Shown here one piece after another: positions 32,659 through 40,785 of a stretch of 64,000 bases of DNA. The position numbers and the translations under genes were made by a program. The notes under the pieces are model-generated. The model saw only the letters and a list, made by a program, of their open reading frames with translations. It did no database searches and was not told where the DNA came from. The first letter of the stretch is position 1. Every line of letters starts with the position of its first letter. This DNA is from Clostridium yunnanense (lineage in GTDB: Bacteria > Bacillota > Clostridia > Clostridiales > Clostridiaceae), in the NCBI RefSeq assembly GCF_016595795.1, contig NZ_JAENHN010000051.1:1-64000 (forward strand), read 5' to 3'.

Positions 32659-33534
32659 ATGATAGATCTACATATTCACACCACAACATCAGATGGCTCA
32701 GATGAACCTAAAGATATACTTATTAAAGCACAACAATTAGGATTAAAATACATATCTATTACAGACCATGATTCGATAGGCGCTTATAACAAACTCAGAG
32801 AAATCAATATTCATGATTACTATGATGGTAATCTTATTCCAGGATGCGAATTTTCAGCTGTACATAATGGGAAACCCATAGAAATATTAGGTTATGGCAT
32901 AGATTTTGATGTAATAAATTCAACAGGAATTGTTTCAGATGATAAATTTTTCGAAAGAGAAAATACTTATCTAAAAAAGATGATGGAGGTATGCCGAAAC
33001 CTTAATCTTAAATTTAGTGCTGATTTATCAATTAAAGGAAAATACTTTGCAACTCAGATAATGCACGCAGATCTAAAGAAATATACTGAAAACGAAAAAC
33101 TTGTAGATAAAGCTGTATGGGAAAGTCTAAATTCATTTTATAGAACTTGCGTAAATAATCCTGATAGTCCATTTTTCCTAGACCAAATGAAAGATTATCT
33201 CACTGTTCCAGAGGCTGCTGCTCTAATTAAAAAGGCTGGTGGTAAATCATTTCTCGCACACCTTTACGGATATTTTGTAGAAGATCATGAAGTTTTTTTA
33301 GATTCCATAGTATCCTTAAATGTCTTGGATGGTATTGAGTGTTATCACTCACTACATTCAATTGAAAGAACAGAAGCTTTGCTCGATTATTGTAAAAATA
33401 ACAATATTTACTCCTCCGGTGGTAGCGACTACCACGGGAAACTGAAGCCTAATGTTAAGCTTGGGGAAAGTATATCCGGCGTAGAAATCCCTTATGATAT
33501 CTTAAAACCTTGGCTTCCAAGTAATGTGCTTTAG
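32659..33534 (+). CDS. PHP-domain metal-dependent phosphoesterase
   Basis: The ATG at 32659 lies 9 bases after AAGGAG and begins with the PHP motif; an upstream in-frame ATG at 32635 has no ribosome site. The 291-residue protein shows the four PHP motifs: DLHIHTTTSDGSDEP (residues 3-17), ISITDHDSIGAY (about 36-47), IPGCEFSA (about 66) and SSGGSDYHGKLKP near the end, with an SFLAHLYGY metal histidine between. The arrangement matches the YciV/TrpH nucleoside 3',5'-bisphosphate and oligonucleotide phosphatases. Compared with those, about 60 extra residues occur in the middle (NSFYRTCVNNPDSPFFLDQM region). The substrate is not defined. Confidence 0.85.
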   Translation: MIDLHIHTTTSDGSDEPKDILIKAQQLGLKYISITDHDSIGAYNKLREINIHDYYDGNLIPGCEFSAVHNGKPIEILGYGIDFDVINSTGIVSDDKFFERENTYLKKMMEVCRNLNLKFSADLSIKGKYFATQIMHADLKKYTENEKLVDKAVWESLNSFYRTCVNNPDSPFFLDQMKDYLTVPEAAALIKKAGGKSFLAHLYGYFVEDHEVFLDSIVSLNVLDGIECYHSLHSIERTEALLDYCKNNNIYSSGGSDYHGKLKPNVKLGESISGVEIPYDILKPWLPSNVL

Positions 33535-33555
33535 AGAAAGTTTCAAAACAATAAA

Positions 33556-33600
33556 TTCTAATATGAAGTAGTTTATCTATAGATGTACCACTTCGTAATA
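33556..33600. repeat. Family I repeat end, copy E
   Basis: TTCTAATATGAAGTAGTTTA and TCTATAG (33556-33582) repeat the right end of copy B, then ATGTACCACTTCGTAATAAAA follows. GAAGTAGTTTATCTATAGAT and GTACCACTTC together make an imperfect palindrome, as if two element ends abut. Confidence 0.55.
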
Positions 33601-33719
33601 AAATTTATTATTCTTTACTATGTCATTAAGTTAATCTTCACAGGATTTTCATAGTAAAAGTGGCACTTATCCTCTAAGAAGAATATTATACACTAAAGTA
33701 ATTATACTAAGAGGAACTC

Positions 33720-34133
33720 GTGGATTTTAATGGATGGAGCAACTTCGAAGATTTTGCAAGAGCTTGTGGCTATACTTCCTCAAGCAATGGTGGAAATAAT
33801 AGCTCAAGTAACAATGGTACAACAAATGAATCTAATAGTTGGGCATGCCATGACATTCCAAATGGATTTCAAGGTTTAGATCCTCAACTATTCGTTACAA
33901 TCGGAACAATACTTGGAGAAATAATGGCAGGCAATATGCCTTTTAATGTTCAAAATGCACTAGGAAATTGGTTTGAATTACTTGGTCAAGTGATATTAAC
34001 ATATAATGCCCAACAGCAGTATTTTCAAGGAGGTCCAGGATTGTATTACAATCCTAAAAATTATAATATAAATAATCAATATTGTCCTACATCACAGAGC
34101 AATTCTTCAAATACGACGAATCAAGGCTTGTAA
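33720..34133 (+). CDS. Hypothetical Ser/Asn-rich small protein
   Basis: The 137-residue protein starts at a GTG behind AAGAGGAAC. I do not recognise the family. Residues 1-18 (DFNGWSNFEDFARACGY) are followed by a Ser/Asn/Gly linker of about 25 residues, then a more ordered part (IPNGFQGLDPQLFVTIGTIL, GEIMAGNMPFNVQNALGNW) with amphipathic helices, and a Gln/Tyr/Asn-rich tail ending in TSQSNSSNTTNQGL. Similar architecture (an ordered core of about 60 residues with polar tails) is common for small spore-coat or exosporium-associated clostridial proteins, but there is no direct evidence here. It stands alone and has a very strong terminator downstream. Confidence 0.6.
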   Translation: MDFNGWSNFEDFARACGYTSSSNGGNNSSSNNGTTNESNSWACHDIPNGFQGLDPQLFVTIGTILGEIMAGNMPFNVQNALGNWFELLGQVILTYNAQQQYFQGGPGLYYNPKNYNINNQYCPTSQSNSSNTTNQGL

Positions 34134-34189
34134 GTGGTCTTATTTTTATCTCTAACCACACCAGTTATAAAGAACTAAATCATTTAAAA

Positions 34190-34233
34190 AAACAAATGCG
34201 CCATAAGTTTTTAACTTATGGCGCATTTGTTTT
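34190..34233. terminator. Strong bidirectional terminator
   Basis: AAACAAATGCGCCATAAG (about 34190-34207) pairs perfectly with CTTATGGCGCATTTGTTT (34215-34232), followed by a T-run. About 270 further bases up to the ABC gene hold only its promoter region. Confidence 0.85.
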
Positions 34234-34509
34234 TTTATATTTTTATATGCCTACGGAATTTTTACTAATTTATTCCAAGTTCAAACTTTGGCAAAAAATA
34301 CATTTATTTCTACAAAGACTTCTAGCTATAGGATAACACAAGGAAAATTATAAGTCTAGTAAATTATTGAAGTAATGTTAAAATATTAATTAACTCGCGA
34401 GGTTATTCAATATTACGTGATATCTAAGATACATTCACAAATTAAATAAATGGTTTCTAAAATAAGACCTCATCTATAAAAATAACTATGCATAATAAGG
34501 AGAGACAAA

Positions 34510-35493
34510 ATGAACGAAATAATCTCAGTAAAGAATGTAAGTAAAGTCTATGATATTTTAAAGAAAGATCCAGGACTATTTGGTAGCATTAAAACCTTGA
34601 TTGCAAGAAAATATGTAAAAAAAATTGCTGTGGATAACATAAGCTTTTCTATCGATGAAGGAGACTTTATTGGTTTTATTGGTCCAAACGGAGCAGGCAA
34701 GACAACCACTATAAAGATGTTGTCTGGAATAATTCATCCCTCAGCTGGAGATATAAAGGTTATGGGATTCACTCCAAAAAAATTACAGAATTCATTTAAG
34801 AAACAATTTGCTATTACAATGGGACAAAAGAATCAGCTATGGTGGGACATTCCTGCTCTAGACTCCTTTCATTTATTAAAAGAAATATATGAAATCTCTG
34901 ACCAAGACTTTAATAATATACTGGAGGAGCTAATAGATTTGCTAGATGCTAAACATATATTAAATGTCCCCCTTCGTAATTTATCTCTTGGTGAAAGAAT
35001 GAAAATGGAGTTAATAGGCTCCTTACTTCATAGCCCCAGAGTATTATTTTTAGACGAACCTACTATTGGACTTGATGCACCATCAAGACGTAAAATACGT
35101 GAATTCCTCAAATATATAAATAATGATAAAAAAATAACTATAATACTTACTAGTCATTACCTTGAAGATATAGAAGCACTGTGTAACAAAATCATTGCTA
35201 TTAATAAAGGAAGAGTCATTTATAATGGTGCATTAAAAGCAATACCTACTGACGCATTAAACTATAAGCAAGTTTCAGTTTCTTTTGATAATAAAAATGC
35301 TATTAAAACCTTGGAGAGTTATGGAAAATGTATAGAAGAAACGAGTAGCAGTGCAAAATTCTTAATCAATAAGGATGATTTAAAAAACTTTGGCAAGGAA
35401 GTATTTACAAGTAATAATTTTTATGACATAAATATCGAGGAAGTACCGATAGATGACACCTTTGAAAATTTATTTAGAAATGAAAGGAGTTAG
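34510..35493 (+). CDS. ABC exporter ATPase (COG4586 type)
   Basis: The 327-residue protein carries Walker A GPNGAGKTTTIKMLSGII (about residues 58-75), GQKNQLWWDIPALDSF (the Q-loop region, whose tryptophan-rich form is typical of the COG4586 ABC-2 family), the signature LSLGERMKMELIGSLLH, Walker B VLFLDEPTIGLDAPSR and the H-loop in LTSHYLED. The N-terminal 45 residues (VKNVSKVYDILKKDPG) and a C-terminal extension of about 90 residues are also as in that family. It forms an operon with two permeases (2- and 33-base gaps). The exported substrate of this group is not known. Confidence 0.9.
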   Translation: MNEIISVKNVSKVYDILKKDPGLFGSIKTLIARKYVKKIAVDNISFSIDEGDFIGFIGPNGAGKTTTIKMLSGIIHPSAGDIKVMGFTPKKLQNSFKKQFAITMGQKNQLWWDIPALDSFHLLKEIYEISDQDFNNILEELIDLLDAKHILNVPLRNLSLGERMKMELIGSLLHSPRVLFLDEPTIGLDAPSRRKIREFLKYINNDKKITIILTSHYLEDIEALCNKIIAINKGRVIYNGALKAIPTDALNYKQVSVSFDNKNAIKTLESYGKCIEETSSSAKFLINKDDLKNFGKEVFTSNNFYDINIEEVPIDDTFENLFRNERS

Positions 35494-35495
35494 GC

Positions 35496-36299
35496 ATGAG
35501 GAAATACGCTGAAGTAATGAAGATGACCATTCAAATTTCGTTAGCTTATAAGTGGAATTTGATATTATCATCATTAATGGATATTTTCCGCATTGTAGCT
35601 GAAGTAGCATTCTGGAAGATATTATTTGAAACAACCTCAGGTGATGCAATTAGTGGATATGATTTTAACTCAATGATAACTTATTATATTTTTATGTTTA
35701 TTATAGGCACTTCAATGAATGTCAGTAATATAGGCAATAAAATTGCAAATGATATTAAGAATGGTACAATGAATAATTTAATAATAAGACCTATCAATTA
35801 TATAGGATATTATTTCTCAGAAGCCCTCTCTGAAAAATTTATTCAAGCTTTGATTGTGTTACTTACCTTTTTTCCTATATTCATAATAGACTCCTCAAAT
35901 ATAACTCTAAATATAAACTTAGAACAATTATTACTTTTCCCTATAATACTTGTATTGTCTTTCCTTCTGAACTTTTTAATAAATATAATTATTAGCTTGC
36001 TAGTATTTTGGATCACTGAAGTGACCTCTTTCTTTTTCCTAAAGGATATCTTTCTTGATTTCTTATCAGGAAGGGTCTTCCCTATGGATCTATTACCTAA
36101 ATTCATACTAAATACTTTTGGAATATTACCATTTATGTATTGTACATTCTTTCCCATAACTATATTAACCAAAGGTATTTCGAATGAAAGCTTTTTTAAA
36201 GGCTTCTTTATGCAGCTAATTTGGCTTGCATTATTATACTTCACATTTAAAATTCTTTGGAGGATAGGAATAAAGAAATACTCAGGGACTGGAGCTTAA
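35496..36299 (+). CDS. ABC-2 permease, first subunit (COG4587 type)
   Basis: The 267-residue protein has six predicted membrane helices. It opens MRKYAEVMKMTIQISLAYKW, the amphipathic start typical of ABC-2 permeases. KNGTMNNLIIRPINYIGYYF (about residues 90-110) is the cytosolic coupling helix region conserved in the family, and a hydrophobic pair (IILVLSFLLNFLINIIISLL) follows. The start is behind AAAGGAGTTAGGC, 3 bases past the ATPase stop. It forms a heterodimer with the next gene product and works with the ATPase upstream. Confidence 0.86.
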   Translation: MRKYAEVMKMTIQISLAYKWNLILSSLMDIFRIVAEVAFWKILFETTSGDAISGYDFNSMITYYIFMFIIGTSMNVSNIGNKIANDIKNGTMNNLIIRPINYIGYYFSEALSEKFIQALIVLLTFFPIFIIDSSNITLNINLEQLLLFPIILVLSFLLNFLINIIISLLVFWITEVTSFFFLKDIFLDFLSGRVFPMDLLPKFILNTFGILPFMYCTFFPITILTKGISNESFFKGFFMQLIWLALLYFTFKILWRIGIKKYSGTGA

Positions 36300-36332
36300 T
36301 GAACCATTATAAATAAAAAGGAGTTTTTTTAT

Positions 36333-37118
36333 ATGAGATATATCAGACTATATAGAGAGTTTTTAAAACAAAGTCTTATGAAATTAATGACATATAGAGT
36401 GAATTTTTTTCTTATCTTCATCACAAACTTTGCTTACTTTGCTGTTCAAATTGTATTTCTCCAAGTGATTTTTTCTAATGTAACCTCATTGGCAGGTTGG
36501 ACAAAATATGAAATGATCTTTTATATAGGAACCTTTAATATAATTGACTCCTTGTGGGTTTTTGGCCCATATTTTAATCTACTTAGTCTTCCTGAACTTA
36601 TTCGAAATGGAATGCTCGATTATTATATTACTAAGCCAGTGAATTCTCAATTTTTCATAAGCCTTAGAAATGTAGAAATTGGATCATTAATTAGTGTGCT
36701 AGCAGGGGGTGCTATAACCTTATATGCCCTAGCAGCAGGAAACATTTCAATTACTTTTGCTAAAGTTATCTTATATATTATTGCTATTTTTCATGCACTA
36801 TTAGTTGAGTATGCGGTATATTTCATAATGACTTGTTTATCATTTTGGACAATTAAAACTGATTTTGTAGAAAAGATTCATGGTATCGTATGCTACTTTT
36901 CCACTAGGCCAGTAGATATTTACAAGGGCTTTATACGATTTATTCTCTGTTATATATTGCCTTATGGATTTGTTATGACAATAGCATCTAAGTCTGCAGT
37001 AAAAAGTATTAATGCAGATGTGTATATTACCTTTATAATATTAAGTTGGTGCTTTTTCGGTGCTTCAATATTGTTTTGGAGATTTTCATTAAGAAGGTAT
37101 AGTTCAGCAAGTTCATAA
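36333..37118 (+). CDS. ABC-2 permease, second subunit (COG3694 type)
   Basis: The 261-residue membrane protein begins with RYIRLYREFLKQSLMKLMTY and RVNFFLIF, which is characteristic of COG3694 permeases. PELIRNGMLDYYITKPVNSQ (about residues 88-107) is the counterpart of the coupling region in the previous gene. Six helices are predicted. AAGGAG lies 10 bases before the ATG. A roughly 33-base gap follows the first permease gene. It is last in the operon; the hairpin at 37172-37201 can end the transcript. Confidence 0.86.
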   Translation: MRYIRLYREFLKQSLMKLMTYRVNFFLIFITNFAYFAVQIVFLQVIFSNVTSLAGWTKYEMIFYIGTFNIIDSLWVFGPYFNLLSLPELIRNGMLDYYITKPVNSQFFISLRNVEIGSLISVLAGGAITLYALAAGNISITFAKVILYIIAIFHALLVEYAVYFIMTCLSFWTIKTDFVEKIHGIVCYFSTRPVDIYKGFIRFILCYILPYGFVMTIASKSAVKSINADVYITFIILSWCFFGASILFWRFSLRRYSSASS

Positions 37119-37166
37119 CTTCCATGAGACCTTACCAGTTAGATTGCACCCATGCTGTATGCATGC

Positions 37167-37201
37167 AAAAAACCCCTCGAATAGATATCTATTCAAGGGG
37201 T
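37167..37201. terminator. Terminator between ABC operon and csp
   Basis: ACCCCTCGAATAGAT (37172-37186) and ATCTATTCAAGGGGT (37187-37201) form a stem with one mismatch. On the reverse strand it is followed by TTTTTT, so it fits the cold-shock gene best. Confidence 0.85.
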
Positions 37202-37230
37202 GAATTATACACTTATTAAATTACTCTAAT

Positions 37231-37428
37231 TTAGATAGAAGTAATATTTTCTGCTTGAGGTCCTTTAGGTCCTTTAGCAACATCAAAAGAAACCTTTTGA
37301 CCTTCTTCAAGTGACTTATAACCTTCTGATTTTATTTGAGAAAAATGTGCAAAAACATCTTTTCCATCTTCTCCTGTAATAAATCCAAAACCTTTTTCTG
37401 AATTAAACCATTTTACTGTACCAGTCAT
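37231..37428 (-). CDS. csp: Cold-shock protein, single-strand nucleic acid binding
   Basis: The 65-residue beta-barrel (CSD/OB fold) has [20 protein letters not shown] with RNP1 (KGFGFI), and DVFAHFSQI with RNP2 (VFAHF). GPQAENI closes the domain. It melts RNA secondary structure and aids translation at low temperature or in growth transitions. AGGTACAG lies before the start. The approximately 290-base upstream interval is AT-rich and can hold a long 5' leader, which is usual for csp mRNAs, but I see no defined structure. Confidence 0.96.
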   Translation of the reverse strand: MTGTVKWFNSEKGFGFITGEDGKDVFAHFSQIKSEGYKSLEEGQKVSFDVAKGPKGPQAENITSI

Positions 37429-37724
37429 CTAACTGTACCTCCGAAATTTTATTATTCTTAAACTCATTGTATTAATTCACTAATAAAATTTCTGTATCAC
37501 CATACTATACTTAGAAAGTACTAACTGAAACATATTTTGTTGAATTTTAACTATCAATTTAAGTTCTTACTAAGAATAACATAGTCTACTAATTAAAGCA
37601 AATTATATTTCTAAATTAAATTATTTTTATAAATCAATAGTATAATACTTTAAAGTAGTATATGATTAAAGGATATGGCAGCCAGAAAGTTCTAATTGAG
37701 CTTCCATTGAGAGGAAGAAACAAT

Positions 37725-38267
37725 ATGAAACTAATTCAGCCAATAAAGGATACTAAGTTAATTGATACACTAAAATCAGAACTACTTAAGGTCGGATATA
37801 AAAATTACTTGCTATTTGATATAGCAATAAATACAGGCTTAAAGATTATAGATATAATAAATCTTACAGTTTGGGATGTAAAGAACAAATCTCAAATTGA
37901 AGTAAAGGAAGTTAAAACCGGCAAGAGGTTAAAATATGCCGTGTCTCCTGAAATTAACAAAGAAATTCAGGAATTTATACTTGGAATGTCTCCAGGGCAA
38001 CTTCTTTTTCCAAATAAAAAAGGTGGAAAAAATCCTATAACTAACAAGTACGCTCATAATTGTCTCAATGAAATAAGCGAAAAACTTGGTCTAGATAATA
38101 TAGGCACCCATACACTGAGAAAAACCTTTGGTTATCATCATTATATAAAGCATAACGATATCACCTTGCTGCAGAACTTATTTAATCACTCTACCCCTGA
38201 TATGACACTTAGATATATAGGTATTACTGATATTGAAGCCATCAACATTGAAGACTTTTTTCAGTAA
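37725..38267 (+). CDS. Small tyrosine recombinase/integrase
   Basis: The ATG at 37725 follows GAGAGGAAG at 7-8 bases, giving 180 residues; a frame from 37662 lacks a ribosome site. Only the catalytic domain is present, without an arm-binding N-terminus. Visible residues are the lysine in EVKTGKRLKY, HTLRKTF (HxxR, about residue 142), and HSTPDMTLRYIGI (H and the nucleophile Y, about 163-172). The first catalytic arginine of the usual TGLR motif is lysine here (NTGLKIIDIINL). It is a solitary gene with no phage or conjugation neighbours, so it may be domesticated or a remnant. Confidence 0.85.
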   Translation: MKLIQPIKDTKLIDTLKSELLKVGYKNYLLFDIAINTGLKIIDIINLTVWDVKNKSQIEVKEVKTGKRLKYAVSPEINKEIQEFILGMSPGQLLFPNKKGGKNPITNKYAHNCLNEISEKLGLDNIGTHTLRKTFGYHHYIKHNDITLLQNLFNHSTPDMTLRYIGITDIEAINIEDFFQ

Positions 38268-38310
38268 TAAATAATATAGCTTTTTGCATAAATATTAAGT
38301 ATCAGCTCAA

Positions 38311-38442
38311 TTACATTAATATTAACATTTCTATATTGCTTTCTTTTGGTAGTTTTGTTCCCCATTGAATGATTTCATTTATTTTACTTTCAACAATTCT
38401 TTTGATATCTTCAATGTTTCCACATACTATTTCATTGTGCAT
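38311..38442 (-). CDS. Small ORF of 43 residues, unknown function
   Basis: The reverse strand reads MHNEIVCGNIEDIKRIVESK and then INEIIQWGTKLPKESNIEML, ending at TAA. It has a full AGGAG site 7 bases before the ATG. The first 30 residues are predicted helical with one cysteine. I recognise no family. It lies 33 bases after the DUF1761 gene on the same strand and could be co-transcribed with it. The good ribosome site makes translation plausible, though it could be a relic of a longer gene. Confidence 0.4.
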   Translation of the reverse strand: MHNEIVCGNIEDIKRIVESKINEIIQWGTKLPKESNIEMLILM

Positions 38443-38475
38443 CAATGTACTCCTATAAATATGAGAGCCTTGCTA

Positions 38476-38892
38476 TTATTTCATAGCTACAAGAATTAAG
38501 CTAATAATTAAACCTGCAAGTATAAAATAACTTCCACTAATAACACCATATAAAATTGGGCGAGGCATATTAGGGTTTATTGCAGTATTGACCGTTGTTG
38601 AAGCCAATAAGCCAACTCCAACAATCCCTCCAAAGATAATTGCATCACTCAGTGATTCAATGTTGAAAGCGTAAATCAAAATAGCCATAGCCACTGTTGT
38701 TATTAAACCACACACCAAAGGACCAAAAATAAATATTGGAGCTGGTTTTTCACTTTTACCTCTCTCTTTTCCTAGTGCACTAAAATAAGCCTTCCCCCAA
38801 ATTGCCGTAAACCAAAATCCACCTAGCAATGAGTTCGCTATTGTAGCTAGCAAAACTGCAATCCAATTAATTTCACTTATCATATTAAACAT
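38476..38892 (-). CDS. DUF1761-family membrane protein
   Basis: The 138-residue protein has four predicted helices. The N-terminus INWIAVLLATIANSLLGGFW, then FTAIWGKAYFSALGKER, is the DUF1761 hallmark (W-x-A-V-A-A and a GxxWyspxxFGKxWxx-like block). Further helices are GLITTVAMAILIYAF, IIFGGIVGVGLLAST and SGSYFILAGLIISLILVAM. GGAGG lies 7 bases before the ATG. The function of the family is unknown. It is downstream of the YdeI-like gene by about 40 bases, probably in one transcript. Confidence 0.8.
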   Translation of the reverse strand: MFNMISEINWIAVLLATIANSLLGGFWFTAIWGKAYFSALGKERGKSEKPAPIFIFGPLVCGLITTVAMAILIYAFNIESLSDAIIFGGIVGVGLLASTTVNTAINPNMPRPILYGVISGSYFILAGLIISLILVAMK

Positions 38893-38932
38893 AATTTTTC
38901 CTCCTATTTTTTAGATTTTTTACTTGCTTACC

Positions 38933-39406
38933 TTAGTTAATAAGGCGACCATTATCATTCCATGAACCATACATCTTGTTTTGTTTGGTATTCTTTATAA
39001 ACTTATCTAACCTCTTCATAAATAATTCTTGTTGATCTTTCACCTGTTGGATTGTATCTATTCGTACTCTCCTATACAACTCAGGAAAATTCATAAAGTT
39101 TTCATACACCAAACTATCTTCTTTTAACCTGTTCTCTATAAATTCATCAATTGTAAAAGAATTACTACTCATATCAGGTAGCACTTTTCTTCCTTCATCA
39201 GTCATAAGTCCAAGCTTTTCAAGACGTCGTACACGTTCTTTATTAAGTTCGGTCCATGAACTTTTCTTATTCCTAGGGGATAGTCGCTGAACAAGCTGGT
39301 TTTCTGAATCTTTCTTTTTAACGCCATCAATCCACCCAAAACACAAAGCCTCTTCAACTACGTCCAGATATAATAATGTATCGGCTTTCGGTACAATACT
39401 TATCAC
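38933..39406 (-). CDS. YdeI/OmpD-associated family protein, start codon unclear
   Basis: The clear YdeI signature is EEALCFGWIDGVKKKD, then QRLSPRNKKSSWTELNKERV, RRLEKLGLMTDEG. The frame from GTG 39406 gives 157 residues, but conserved coding continues upstream in the same frame: TREELRSWLQANCAIEKCCW, the normal YdeI N-terminus. That extension runs back to an in-frame TAG at 39518-39520 without any ATG, GTG or TTG. At the expected place there is ATA (39499-39497). Either a rare start codon is used, or the start has been mutated, leaving a shortened or dead gene. Family members are small cytosolic proteins, some linked to bacteriocin or antimicrobial peptide tolerance. Confidence 0.7.
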   Translation of the reverse strand: MISIVPKADTLLYLDVVEEALCFGWIDGVKKKDSENQLVQRLSPRNKKSSWTELNKERVRRLEKLGLMTDEGRKVLPDMSSNSFTIDEFIENRLKEDSLVYENFMNFPELYRRVRIDTIQQVKDQQELFMKRLDKFIKNTKQNKMYGSWNDNGRLIN

Positions 39407-39685
39407 TACCCAGCAACATTTCTCAATAGCGCAGTTAGCTTGTAACCAACTCCGTAACTCTTCCCTTGTTGTTACATTAAGTAAATTTTGGGTATCTATA
39501 CTTAATTCACACCTTTCCTAGTTATTAATCGCAGTTATTTTCATTAATTAATTCCGCGACTTGATTACTTATTGTTAGTATATCAGTGAAACCCTGTCAC
39601 CTAATGTCATGATTTAAAATTAATCTCTTCATGCCTATCTTTTTTTGGTATAATGCTTATAATGCCAAAATATGAGGTGAAATTT

Positions 39686-40609
39686 ATGAAATCAAATAGA
39701 CTATTTGAAATATTAATGCTATTACTTGATAAAAGAAAAGTAACTTCAACGGAATTAGCAAAAAAGTTTGAAGTATCCGTTCGTACTATTTATAGAGATG
39801 TTGAAGCACTGTCAAGTGCAGGTATCCCAATCTATACCACTACAGGAAAAAATGGTGGTATTCATTTGATGGATAACTATGTATTAGATAAATCCGTAAT
39901 TTCAAATCAAGAACAAGACGATATTCTCTTTGCTATACAATCTTTAGGTACTGTTCCAAATCTAAGTAGAAATGATATCTATAATAAGCTATCTGTTTTA
40001 TTTAGTCCAAATATAAAAAATCAAGAAAGTAATTGGCTAGAAGTTGATTTTTCTGGATGGCATAGTTCATCTAATAAAGAAACGGAATTATTTCTTCAAT
40101 TGAAAAAGGCAATAACCACCCAAAGGGTAATTCAGCTCCAATATATCAGTGACATTGGGGTTGAAAGCACACGTACTGTTGATCCACTTAGGTTGCTATT
40201 TAAATACAAGGATTGGTATTTGTACGGCTATTGCAAAATCAGACGTGATTTTAGATTATTTAAGTTGTTTAGAATAAATCACTGTGAAATTCTACCACAA
40301 AAAGCAGATAGCTATAATCGTATTCCTAAACCTTACATAAATGATTATATTAATCAAGAGGCTTTGATACACATGGAATTGTTGTTTAATATACGTGCAG
40401 CTGGTAAAGTCTATGAAAACTTCAACCATCAACTTATTTATCGGGAAGATGAAAATCAGTTAAGAGTTTCTGGAAAACTTGAGAAGAATCATTGGTTTTT
40501 AAGTTTATTATTATCTTTTGGTCCAGATGTATTTGTTGAAAAACCACTAAGTATTAGAGAAGATTTGATTAAGCTTCATATGAAAGCTATCAATCATTTT
40601 TTGGATTAA
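39686..40609 (+). CDS. HTH/WYL-domain transcriptional regulator (YafY-like)
   Basis: The ATG at 39686 lies 6 bases after GAGGTG, giving 307 residues; a frame from 39653 has no ribosome site. Residues of about 1-60 form an HTH_11 winged helix (NRLFEILMLLLDKRKVTSTE, KKFEVSVRTIYRDVEALSSA). Residues of about 130-205 are the WYL domain (IQLQYISDIGVESTRTVDPL, LLFKYKDWYLYGYC), which senses small ligands or nucleic acids. A C-terminal extension follows. It faces the YdeI-like gene divergently and may regulate it, as such pairs often do. Confidence 0.86.
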   Translation: MKSNRLFEILMLLLDKRKVTSTELAKKFEVSVRTIYRDVEALSSAGIPIYTTTGKNGGIHLMDNYVLDKSVISNQEQDDILFAIQSLGTVPNLSRNDIYNKLSVLFSPNIKNQESNWLEVDFSGWHSSSNKETELFLQLKKAITTQRVIQLQYISDIGVESTRTVDPLRLLFKYKDWYLYGYCKIRRDFRLFKLFRINHCEILPQKADSYNRIPKPYINDYINQEALIHMELLFNIRAAGKVYENFNHQLIYREDENQLRVSGKLEKNHWFLSLLLSFGPDVFVEKPLSIREDLIKLHMKAINHFLD

Positions 40610-40702
40610 TGGACTCTTTGGTCCATCTGCATCATACAAAACTCAAATTAATACCCAAAAATATAGTGTTTGTACCTTGAACCATACGTAGTATTTACCA
40701 AA

Positions 40703-40740
40703 AAAATAGTAGCTATCCTAAATTAGATAACTACTATTTT
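40703..40740. terminator. Bidirectional terminator between WYL regulator and luxC
   Basis: AAAATAGTAGCTATC (40703-40717) pairs with GATAACTACTATTTT (40726-40740) with one mismatch. It separates convergent genes. Confidence 0.8.
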
Positions 40741-40785
40741 ATAAATAATAAAATCAAATACTTGCATCAGTAAAAAGCCCTATGC

